Positions 53,512 to 61,121 of a stretch of 64,000 nucleotides of DNA are shown piece by piece. The stretch covers positions 1 through 64,000 of the forward strand of contig NZ_MAEJ01000015.1 of NCBI RefSeq assembly GCF_009933175.1. Reading direction: 5' to 3'. Position 1 is the stretch's first letter; the number at the start of each line of letters is the position of its first letter. Source of the stretch: Candidatus Enterococcus huntleyi. GTDB taxonomy: Bacteria > Bacillota > Bacilli > Lactobacillales > Enterococcaceae. The notes under the pieces were generated by a model. The model was not told the DNA's origin and ran no database searches. It was given only the letters and a program-made list of their open reading frames with translations. Made by a program: the position numbers and the translations under genes.

Positions 53512-53862
53512 TTAATCTGGTGTATTCAGTTTACGGATCAAATCATCAATGTGATTGCCGTATCTAACTGATTCATCTAGTTCGAAAACTAGTTCAGGTG
53601 TTTTATACAGACTTAGCGCATGGCCTAATTCACGACGAATTAACCCTGTTGCTTTGTCCAAACCTGCTTGCGCTTTTTGGCGGTCAGATGCTAAATCTGA
53701 TAACAAGCTGTAGTAAATCGTTGCTTGTTGCAAGTCACCAGTTACACGAACATCCGTAATTGTTACTTCCTGAACACGAGGATCACGAACTTTTTTACGT
53801 AGAATCGAGTTAACTTCTTTTAATATTTCTTGACCGACTCGGCGGTCTCTATAATTAGCCAT
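53512..53862 (-). CDS. rbfA: Ribosome-binding factor A
   Basis: A 116-residue KH-like protein that helps mature the 30S subunit by acting near the 16S 5' end. [18 protein letters not shown] at the start, [26 protein letters not shown] and [23 protein letters not shown] are family signatures. It starts 19 nt after infB with AAGGAGG upstream. Normal length; last gene of the operon. Confidence 0.95.
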   Translation of the reverse strand: MANYRDRRVGQEILKEVNSILRKKVRDPRVQEVTITDVRVTGDLQQATIYYSLLSDLASDRQKAQAGLDKATGLIRRELGHALSLYKTPELVFELDESVRYGNHIDDLIRKLNTPD

Positions 53863-53881
53863 TTGAGCGGCCTCCTTTTAT

Positions 53882-56303
53882 TTAATCGTTTTTGATTTCT
53901 TCCATGACGAATCCTTCGATAACATCTTCAACTTTCAAGTCATTGAATTTGTCGACCATCGCGCCACATTCAAAGCCTAATTTAACTTCTTTGGCATCAT
54001 CTTTGAAGCGTTTCAAGCTTGCTAACATACCTTCGTAAATAACAATGCCATCACGAATGACACGCACGCCGCTATCACGACGGATGAAGCCTTCTGTTAC
54101 GTAACAACCAGCGATTGTTCCGACTTTAGAAACTTTATACAATTCACGAACCAACATTTGACCAGTGATTTTTTCTTCGAATTCAGGATCAAGCATCCCT
54201 TTCATCGCTGTTTCGATTTCTTCAATGGCTTTATAAATGATTCGGTGTAGACGAATATCAACTTCTTCAGAATCCGCTTGTTGTTTCGCTTGCGTTGTTG
54301 GACGAACGTTAAATCCGATGATGATCGCGTTACTTGCCGCAGCAAGTGTTACGTCACTTTCATTAATCGCACCAACAGCCGAGTGAACGATTTTCACGCG
54401 CACACCTTCAACTTCGATTTTCTTCAATGAAGCAGCTAACGCTTCAGCAGAACCTTGAACATCGGCTTTGATGATGACATTAACATCTTTCAATTCGCCA
54501 TCTTTCAAGCTTTCAAACAAGTTATCTAGCGTCACACGACTGCTAACAGTCCGTTGTTCTAGTAACGCACGTTTGGCACGTTCTTCACCGGCTGCACGAG
54601 CTGTTTTCTCATCTTCATAGACAACAAAACGATCCCCCGCTTGAGGCACATCATTTAACCCAGTAATTTCGACTGGCGTTGCTGGACCGGCAGCTTTATC
54701 ACGACGACCAATATCATTCGTCATCACACGCACACGACCGTACGTATTACCTACAACGATTGGGTCTCCGACATGTAGCGTTCCTTGTTGAACAAGTAAA
54801 GTTGAAACTGGGCCTTTACCTTTATCAAGACGCGCTTCGATAACTGTTCCGATAGCACGCATTTTAGGATCCGCTTTTAAGTCTTCTACTTCAGCAACTA
54901 AAAGAACCATTTCTAATAGCTCATCGATATTTTGACCAAATTTAGCCGAGATTTCAACGAAAATTGTTTCGCCGCCCCATGCTTCAGGAATTAATTCATA
55001 TTCGCTTAATTCTTGCATCACGTGTTGCGCATTCGCTGCTGGCTTATCAATTTTATTAACTGCGACAATAATTGGCACATTCGCTGCTTTCGCATGGTTA
55101 ATCGCTTCAATCGTTTGAGGCATTACTCCATCATCGGCTGCAACAACTAAAATCGTAATATCAGTGATACTTGCGCCACGAGCACGCATACTTGTAAAGG
55201 CCGCATGTCCTGGAGTATCCAAGAAAGTGATTGGTTTGCCGTTAATATCAATTTGGTAGGCACCAATATGCTGCGTAATTCCGCCAGCTTCTCCACTAGT
55301 TACACGAGAATGACGTAGGGTATCAAGTAAAGTTGTTTTCCCGTGGTCAACGTGTCCCATAATCGTTACAACTGGAGGACGAGAAACTAAGTTTTCTTCG
55401 ACTAAAGCATCTGGCTCAAAGAATTTATCAATGTCAGCCACATCAATTTGAACTTTTTCTTCTGCTTCCATGCCATAATCTGTTGCAAGTAGTTCAATTG
55501 TATCTTTATCAAGCGCTTGGTTTTGGTTAACCATCACGCCAATCATGAAGAGTTTTTTGATGATTTCAGCTGGCTCGCGGTGAATTTTCTTCGCGATATC
55601 CGCCACATTCATGCCTTCTGTGTATTCTAACACTTCAGGTAACTCACGGAATTTACGTGGAGGTACAGCCGGTTTATTTGATTGTGGTTGATGCTTGCCT
55701 TTTTTACCTTTTTTGTTAAATTTATTACGGTTTTGATTGCCACCATAACTATTGCGGTTTTGGTTGCCGTAATTATTACGTCCAGCTGGGCGATTTTGGT
55801 TAGTCCCTTGTCCGCCGCCTGCACGATTTTGCGTACCTTGTTGTCCTTGGCCTTGACTCGTTGTACCCGCTTGATTTGTTTGCGGACGACTTTGTTGTTG
55901 TCCTTGTCCTGCTGGACGGTTTTGTGTATTTTGCGGACGTTGATTGTTGTCCTTGTCCTGTTGTACGATTTTGCGTATTTTGTGGACGTTGTTGTTGTCC
56001 TTGTCCCGCCGGACGGTTTTGTGTATTTTGCGGACGTTGTTGTCCTTGTTGGTTTTGCGTTGTATTCTGGTTAGCTGGTTTTTGGCTTGCTGGTTTTTGA
56101 TTTTGTGGTTGCTCTTTATTTGTATTTGGTGTTGTCATATTCGTTCCCCCTGATAATGCTTGACGCAATTTTTTTTCATCGTCTCCAGAGATCGACCCCA
56201 TATGATTTTTAACATCTATACCTAGAGTTTGTGCTTTGTCCACAACGTCTTTGCTTGATTTATTGATTTCTTTTGCAAGTTCGTAAATTCGTTTTTTCCC
56301 CAT
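53882..56303 (-). CDS. infB: Translation initiation factor IF-2 (single-base frameshift in linker)
   Basis: IF-2 brings initiator tRNA to the ribosome. The reading frame is broken into 56303-55800 (N-terminal 167 codons, IF2_N-type [19 protein letters not shown]) and a frame running through 53882 (C-terminal 583 residues from ATG 55633, with G1 [10 protein letters not shown]3 DTPGHAAF, G4 NKID). The break is an extra base near 55943 in a Gln/Gly/Arg-rich linker of repeated [14 protein letters not shown] units. Removing it restores one frame of about 807 codons, the usual length; I read the downstream frame as open across the whole linker. Either an assembly error in the repeat or a genuine break with internal initiation. 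RBS AGGAAGGTGATTGC precedes the start. Operon: ylxQ upstream, rbfA downstream. Confidence 0.9.
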
Positions 56304-56315
56304 GCAATCACCTTC

Positions 56316-56621
56316 CTAACCTAATAATAGTTCCTTGATCTTCTTCGCGAATCCTTGATCATTAATACCAATCACCATTCGAGACTTCCCAATTGCTTGG
56401 CTAAGTTCGACATGGGTAAACGCTTCTAAGCAAGTCACTTCATAATGACGACTCTTGTCATTTAATTTTTTTCTTGTATTTTCACTGGCATCACTCGCAA
56501 CAAAAACCAATTTTGATTTTTGGCGGCGAATATCTTGGATTGTCATCTCTTCTCCAGTGACCAGTTTTCCAGCACGCATCGCTAGACCCAACATATTTAG
56601 TGCCTTTTGCTCATTTGTCAT
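56316..56621 (-). CDS. ylxQ: L7Ae/L30e-like ribosomal protein YlxQ
   Basis: A 101-residue RNA-binding protein of the L7Ae family (KALNMLGLAMRAGKLVTGEE, LVFVASDASENTRKKL). It binds RNA kink-turns in relatives; the cellular target here is not certain. It overlaps rnpM/ylxR by 11 nt if ATG 56621 is used (a TTG at 56627 is the alternative) and precedes infB by 12 nt, the conserved position in Firmicutes. Confidence 0.9.
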   Translation of the reverse strand: MTNEQKALNMLGLAMRAGKLVTGEEMTIQDIRRQKSKLVFVASDASENTRKKLNDKSRHYEVTCLEAFTHVELSQAIGKSRMVIGINDQGFAKKIKELLLG

Positions 56622-56910
56622 TTGCAAATAACTCTCTTCTCGCTTTTTGGTGTGTCACATAAGCCAATAATTCCTGGTAAAACTCATCTGATAAAGTCGT
56701 TTCCAATACTCGATCAAGAATTTTTTTATCCCAAGCTTGTTGAACTTCTGCTGGCTCAATAGAAACGTAAGCACCTCGCCCAGGTAGTTTTCCAGTAGGA
56801 TCAATGGCTACTTCACCTTCTTTAGAACGGGTAATCCGAAGCATCTCTTTTTTTGGTTTCATCTCGCCCGACACGACTGATTTACGTAAAGGGATTTTTC
56901 TTTTTTTCAT
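56611..56910 (-). CDS. rnpM: YlxR/RnpM family RNA-binding protein
   Basis: A 99-residue basic protein. IPLRKSVVSGEMKPKKEMLRI and PTGKLPGRGAYVS are the family's RNA-binding signatures. B. subtilis relatives bind RNase P RNA and modulate it. It lies 24 nt after nusA and overlaps ylxQ, the standard operon arrangement. The symbol follows recent usage; ylxR is the older name. Confidence 0.92.
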   Translation of the reverse strand: MKKRKIPLRKSVVSGEMKPKKEMLRITRSKEGEVAIDPTGKLPGRGAYVSIEPAEVQQAWDKKILDRVLETTLSDEFYQELLAYVTHQKARRELFANDK

Positions 56911-56934
56911 CTATTTTCGCCTCCCAAAAAATCT

Positions 56935-58125
56935 TTAGTCTGTTTCTTCGACAGTTTCAGTCTCGTTAAACTCAATATTTTCATAATCATCAGCTGTCAT
57001 ATCTGGAGCAATTACTTCAGCCGCTCCATTTACATCTGCTTCAACGACTTCTTCAACTTGTTCCGCTTGCTCTGCTTGTTGGTAGAATGCTTCCATATCA
57101 GACTCAGATTTAATATCAATCTTGAAGCCAGTTAATTTAGCTGCTAAACGAGCATTTTGACCACGTTTACCAATCGCTAATGATAATTGATAATCAGGAA
57201 CAACCACTGTACAAGCTTTGCTATTTTCTGGATCAAAAATAACATTCACAACTTGCGCTGGATTTAAAGCATTGGCAATATAGATTGCTGGGTCTTCATT
57301 CCACTCAACGATATCCATATTTTCGCCCTTCAACTCATTAACAATCGCTTGAACACGTTGGCCTTTAGGTCCCACACACGTTCCGACTGGATCAATATTA
57401 TCATCCGTTGAGCGTACCGCAATTTTCGAACGGTCGCCAGCTTCACGAGCAATGCTGATAATTTCAACAATACCATCGTAAACTTCTGGGACTTCTTGTT
57501 CAAATAAACGACGTAATAAATCAGGATGACTACGACTTACGAAAACTTGAGGTCCTTTAGACGATTTTTCAACACGGGCAACATAAACTTTAATTCGATC
57601 ATGTGGTTGATAAAATTCGTTAGGCATTTGGTCTTGTTTAGATAATACCGCTTCAATCTTACCTAAGTTAACATAGATATAACGGTGATCTTGACGTTCG
57701 ACAATTCCTTGCATGATGTCTTTTTCGTAAGCACTGAATTCATTGTAGATAATATCGCGTTCCGCTTCACGCACACGTTGCAAAATAACTTGCTTCGCTG
57801 TTTGAGCCGCAATCCGACCAAAATCTTTCGGTGTTACTTCAAAACGAATCGTATCACCAATTTCATACGCTGGATTAATCAATAAAGCTTCTTTTAATGA
57901 AACTTCTAATTGTGAATCCATGACTTCTTCTGTGACTTCTTTGACTGCGTACACATGAATATTTCCTTTTTTCTGTTCGAATTCTACAACAACGTTTTGG
58001 GCTTGACCATAGTGACGTTTATATGCAGAAACTAGTGCTGCTTCTAGAGCTTCAATGACGATTTCTTTAGATACGCCTTTTTCTGCCTCAAGAGCATCTA
58101 AAGCGTTCAACATTTCTTTACTCAT
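56935..58125 (-). CDS. nusA: Transcription termination/antitermination factor NusA
   Basis: A 396-residue RNA polymerase-associated factor. The N-terminal polymerase-binding domain (1-125), S1 domain (about 135-200, IMQGIVERQDHRYIYVNLG), and two KH domains (about 205-345, DPVGTCVGPKGQRVQAIVNEL) are in normal order. A Glu/Asp-rich tail follows (about 350-396), a Firmicute form without the acidic repeats of E. coli. CGGAGGAATTAAA precedes the ATG. It is the second gene after rimP. An attenuator-like leader upstream of rimP suggests autoregulation. Confidence 0.96.
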   Translation of the reverse strand: MSKEMLNALDALEAEKGVSKEIVIEALEAALVSAYKRHYGQAQNVVVEFEQKKGNIHVYAVKEVTEEVMDSQLEVSLKEALLINPAYEIGDTIRFEVTPKDFGRIAAQTAKQVILQRVREAERDIIYNEFSAYEKDIMQGIVERQDHRYIYVNLGKIEAVLSKQDQMPNEFYQPHDRIKVYVARVEKSSKGPQVFVSRSHPDLLRRLFEQEVPEVYDGIVEIISIAREAGDRSKIAVRSTDDNIDPVGTCVGPKGQRVQAIVNELKGENMDIVEWNEDPAIYIANALNPAQVVNVIFDPENSKACTVVVPDYQLSLAIGKRGQNARLAAKLTGFKIDIKSESDMEAFYQQAEQAEQVEEVVEADVNGAAEVIAPDMTADDYENIEFNETETVEETD

Positions 58126-58145
58126 TTTTTTTAATTCCTCCGATA

Positions 58146-58619
58146 TTAAAATTGAATAGCTAAACGAGCCTTCGCAATATTTTTACGTTCCAACACAAGT
58201 TCTTTTTCCCTTGTCTTGATTCTGATTTTTAAGACAAGCTCTTCAGGGCTGACAGACTGTAAAAATCCTTGGTATTGTTTCTCACCGTCAATTGCCTGAT
58301 ACAACGAGACATTCACATACTCGCCAATTGCTTTTTCATAATCAGCTTCTTTTTTCAACGGACGCTCAGCTCCAGGCGATGAAACCTCTAGAAAATATGC
58401 TTGTGGGATAGGATCTGGATCGACAGAATCTAATTTCTCACTTAACTGTTCACTCACCAGCGCACATTCTTCGATATCAATGCCACCTTCTTTGTCGATA
58501 AACACACGAAGGAACCAATTTTTTCCTTCCTTTACAAATTCTACTTCTACAAGTTCAAAATTTTGTTCATCTACAATGGGCGTTAGATAATCGGTCACCG
58601 TTTCTACCACATTACTCAA
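58146..58619 (-). CDS. rimP: Ribosome maturation factor RimP
   Basis: A 157-residue 30S assembly factor. [42 protein letters not shown] and [20 protein letters not shown] are family signatures. It uses a TTG start with GGAGGCGAAAAATT upstream; no ATG in frame has a better site. It is the first gene of rimP-nusA-rnpM-ylxQ-infB-rbfA and lies 21 nt before nusA. Confidence 0.94.
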   Translation of the reverse strand: MSNVVETVTDYLTPIVDEQNFELVEVEFVKEGKNWFLRVFIDKEGGIDIEECALVSEQLSEKLDSVDPDPIPQAYFLEVSSPGAERPLKKEADYEKAIGEYVNVSLYQAIDGEKQYQGFLQSVSPEELVLKIRIKTREKELVLERKNIAKARLAIQF

Positions 58620-58656
58620 AATTTTTCGCCTCCTTCAAGAGTCTCGTAATTCCATT

Positions 58657-58686
58657 AAAAAGAGTGAGCGAAAAATCCGCTCACTC
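58657..58686 (-). terminator. Leader terminator/attenuator of the rimP-nusA-infB operon
   Basis: A 9-bp GC-rich stem GAGTGAGCG/CGCTCACTC with a 7-nt loop and a short TTTTT tail on the minus strand. It begins about 20 nt after the predicted start of the rimP transcript and ends about 40 nt before rimP, so it sits inside the leader. The weak T-run fits a terminator that needs NusA. Confidence 0.65.
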
Positions 58687-58711
58687 ACAATTAGTATCAT
58701 TACCATGTATT

Positions 58712-58740
58712 ACTATAGCATAGATTGAAGTTAAATTCAA
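58712..58740 (-). promoter_or_regulatory. Promoter of the rimP-nusA operon
   Basis: Minus strand TTGAAT (58735-58740), 17-nt spacer, TATAGT (58712-58717) with TG one base upstream (extended -10). Spacing is ideal. The predicted start near 58705 puts the leader hairpin 20 nt downstream. Confidence 0.75.
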
Positions 58741-58916
58741 ATATTGGCTTTTCTAATGGGAATCGTGTCGACTCCTACCCGTTTTGATTCTCACAAAGTC
58801 TTCTATTATTTTATCTAAAATACAGTAAATTTTCTATTTAGATAGTACAGAACCTTCATCTGAATCCGTTATATACACTGCTTACTTCCTCGTATTTAGA
58901 ACAATAGAACACGTAA

Positions 58917-58957
58917 AAAGCCTCTGATCAGGTAACTACACTTGATCAGAGACTTCA
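58917..58957 (-). terminator. Terminator of the GNAT gene
   Basis: CTCTGATCA and TGATCAGAG arms with a 14-nt centre and TTTTT on the minus strand, 42 nt after the GNAT stop. Confidence 0.9.
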
Positions 58958-58998
58958 TTTGTTGTTTAATTCAGTTTGATTTTAAGGCTTTTAGAATT

Positions 58999-59535
58999 CT
59001 AATGAATCAGTTCTTCTCTCAAAATACCATATTTAATTGAATCATAATATTGGCCATTTAGAAATCTGACTTTTCGGATAACTGCTTCTTTTTTCATGCC
59101 ACACTTCTCACCTATCTTTTGCATACCCTGATTTCCCGACCAGGTCGTAAAACCAATGTGTGGTAAGTAAGCAAATTGAGCAAACAACTCTTTTAACCAT
59201 AAAGAAAGTGCTTTGCTACCAATTCCATGACCCCAAACGTTAGAATCGTAAATCAAAATCCCGACATCTAGCCATTGTTTTAGATTAGCATCTTCCCAAT
59301 AAGCAGTAACTAACCCGATTATTTTTTCATCAACTACTATCGCCTTGCTCATTGAATTATTGATCAGTGATTTTCCATACCCGTTTGAAAACTCTACCCA
59401 TGTTTGGACGGGGTCATTAAAATAGGGACCATTAAACTTCATCCATACCAGATCAGCCTTCGGACCAAAGCTAATCTCCCAAATTATTCTCAAATCTTTT
59501 TCTTCGATAGTTTTTAAAAACAGATGATTTCTCAC
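58999..59535 (-). CDS. GNAT-family N-acetyltransferase (RimJ/RimL type)
   Basis: A 178-residue acetyltransferase. An Acetyltransf_3-type fold is suggested by WKDANLKQWLDVGILIYDSNVWGHGIGSKALSLWL, whose Gx-GIGS part is the acetyl-CoA loop, and by NQGMQKIGEKCGMKKEAV near the end. It may modify ribosomal proteins, amines or antibiotics; the target is unknown. A 16-codon leader ORF with a strong ribosome site lies 47 nt upstream on the same transcript. It is inserted between polC and rimP with a ROK gene, and ends in its own terminator. Confidence 0.85.
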   Translation of the reverse strand: MRNHLFLKTIEEKDLRIIWEISFGPKADLVWMKFNGPYFNDPVQTWVEFSNGYGKSLINNSMSKAIVVDEKIIGLVTAYWEDANLKQWLDVGILIYDSNVWGHGIGSKALSLWLKELFAQFAYLPHIGFTTWSGNQGMQKIGEKCGMKKEAVIRKVRFLNGQYYDSIKYGILREELIH

Positions 59536-59581
59536 GCAATTCTCCTAAAATTAAATTTAGTCGACCGTTTAATTAAAGACC

Positions 59582-59632
59582 TCAGATAGTTACGACCCTC
59601 ATATCCTTTTGGTCTCTTTTTGTGTTGTTCAT
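59582..59632 (-). CDS. 16-codon leader ORF upstream of the GNAT gene
   Basis: A tiny frame encoding MNNTKRDQKDMRVVTI, preceded by AAAAAAGGAGGGGTTTAGT, a much stronger ribosome site than that of the downstream GNAT gene. An extended -10 promoter lies only about 24 nt before its start. It ends 46 nt before the acetyltransferase. It may be a regulatory leader peptide or the stub of a broken gene; conservation is needed to decide. Confidence 0.5.
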   Translation of the reverse strand: MNNTKRDQKDMRVVTI

Positions 59633-59877
59633 ACTAAACCCCTCCTTTTTTCCGTATTATATCACTAAATTGTCACTTGAAAAAATTGTCGAAGTAGTCT
59701 GTATCAACTGACGGAGACGATTCACGCAGAAATAAATCTATTAAACGCTCGTTAGTAAACAGACAATATTCGCCTAAAAATTGCTAATTAGGTTGACTGA
59801 ATTTCTTCACTCTCACTAAGAGCTAAATATTATGTTTTTACTTTTGTTTATCTATTCGACTTATTCGCTTACGTTTT
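59633..59877. other. Gap between ROK and GNAT genes
   Basis: About 245 nt. Besides the extended -10 at 59656-59661, it shows no gene, hairpin with T-run or clear operator. Confidence 0.4.
59656..59661 (-). promoter_or_regulatory. Extended -10 of the GNAT leader transcript
   Basis: TATAAT on the minus strand with TG one base upstream (TGATATAAT). No good -35 is seen, as is common for extended -10 promoters. The start would be near 59649, 17 nt before the leader ORF. Confidence 0.6.
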
Positions 59878-60789
59878 TCAAGCTGTATGCGAATCACTTA
59901 TTTTATGGATAGACTGCTCTCTTGATTTACTCATTGCAGCTTCGCCAGCGCCTAACAAGGCGGCGTCCTCAGGGAAGGTAGCCCAACGAATTTGCGGAAT
60001 AATACCGCCTTTTTTATTTACAATTACGACAAGTTCACGATTAATCTCTTCAAGAATCATCGGGTCGTGTGTGAGTGTTTCACCAAAACTGAGGATTAGC
60101 CATTCCGGATCGAAGCTTACTTGAAGGGTATAAATAGCTGTAGCGATAGAGCGGAATAATTCTTCAAATAAGTTTTTGGCCTTTTTGTCGCCTTCTCTAG
60201 CAAGTTTTAAGATTTCTTGTGGACTAATCTTCTGTTCACTATTTCCTGAATAAACTTCTGCAAGCCTTGTTAATGAAGCCAACTGACTAAAGTCTTTTCC
60301 ACCGTCCATCAACATTTTACCAAATGAACCTGCTCGTTTGTGCATGCCACGATAATTTTTTCCTTCATTGAAAATAGCTCCCGTAACCACTGTCTCTATT
60401 TTTAGATACAGCGCATTAACTTGTTCATCTTTCATCCCTAAAGTAGTCTCTGCTGCTCCTGCACAAATAGCTTGGTTTTCAACAAAGACTGGCATCGTAT
60501 ATTTCCCTTCAAAATAATTCTGAAAAGCAACACCGTTTAGATAAGGTAAAGAATCGGCTTCTTCAATCTGTTTCGTACTTTCGTTAATCCCACCAGGCAA
60601 GCTAAAAGACAGAGCCGAGATTTCATAACTTCCCATATAGGTGATGATGCAGGCATCAATTAGTCTGCGCATCTTGTCCCAGGTTTTCGGAGAATCAAAC
60701 TGCTCTTTTTCAATTAATTGTTTCGTAAACTGAGTATAAATTGCTGTTTTTAGATGCGTCGCTCCCAGATCAATTGTTAAACAAACCAT
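59878..60789 (-). CDS. ROK-family protein (sugar kinase-like)
   Basis: A 303-residue protein of the ROK family. The N-terminal ATP-binding loop LTIDLGATHLKTAIY and the FSLPGGINESTKQI segment are present; IENQAICAGAAE-like (VENQAICAGAAE) holds substrate residues. The typical zinc motif (GHxxxxxxGxxCxCGxxGC) is missing: the matching place reads KRAGSFGKMLMDGGKDF. So it is either a zinc-free sugar kinase branch, as in some BglK-like proteins, or an altered enzyme. ATG 60789 follows GGAGGAAACAAT; a longer frame to 60831 is less likely. Sits between polC and the GNAT gene. Confidence 0.82.
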   Translation of the reverse strand: MVCLTIDLGATHLKTAIYTQFTKQLIEKEQFDSPKTWDKMRRLIDACIITYMGSYEISALSFSLPGGINESTKQIEEADSLPYLNGVAFQNYFEGKYTMPVFVENQAICAGAAETTLGMKDEQVNALYLKIETVVTGAIFNEGKNYRGMHKRAGSFGKMLMDGGKDFSQLASLTRLAEVYSGNSEQKISPQEILKLAREGDKKAKNLFEELFRSIATAIYTLQVSFDPEWLILSFGETLTHDPMILEEINRELVVIVNKKGGIIPQIRWATFPEDAALLGAGEAAMSKSREQSIHKISDSHTA

Positions 60790-60940
60790 ATTGTTTCCTC
60801 CGTTCAACTGCTTAGATTTACCTAGCTCCATTCTATCACATCTCCTAGGCTTGAGAATACAGTTTTCATCTATAAACTAGGGCACTCCTCGTTAATATAT
60901 ATGCTTTGCAAAAAACAATATAAATCACAAAAAGATTATA

Positions 60941-61000
60941 AAAAGACAGAAGCTTCTAGGCAAAGGGAAAATTATTTCTCCTTGCTTAAGAAGCTTCTGT
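60941..61000 (-). terminator. Terminator of polC
   Basis: ACAGAAGCTTCT and AGAAGCTTCTGT arms (11-12 bp) with inner CAAGGAGAAA/TTTCCCTTTG pairs; the minus-strand tail is CTTTTTATAA. It lies about 120 nt after the polC stop. Confidence 0.9.
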
Positions 61001-61121
61001 AAATCAATCTTTTAAAAAACTTTTTAAAAATTTTGTTTGGAGAACCTAGCTCAAGTAATCTAGCTCCCTATTTAAATCTGAATTTAAATCTGTATCTAGA
61101 TTTGTATTGAGCTCGGATTGT

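Noticed and set aside
55627-56153. Plus-strand and shifted ORFs over the infB linker
   Set aside because: Low-complexity Gln/Gly/Arg codons keep several frames open; none has a start site or family match.
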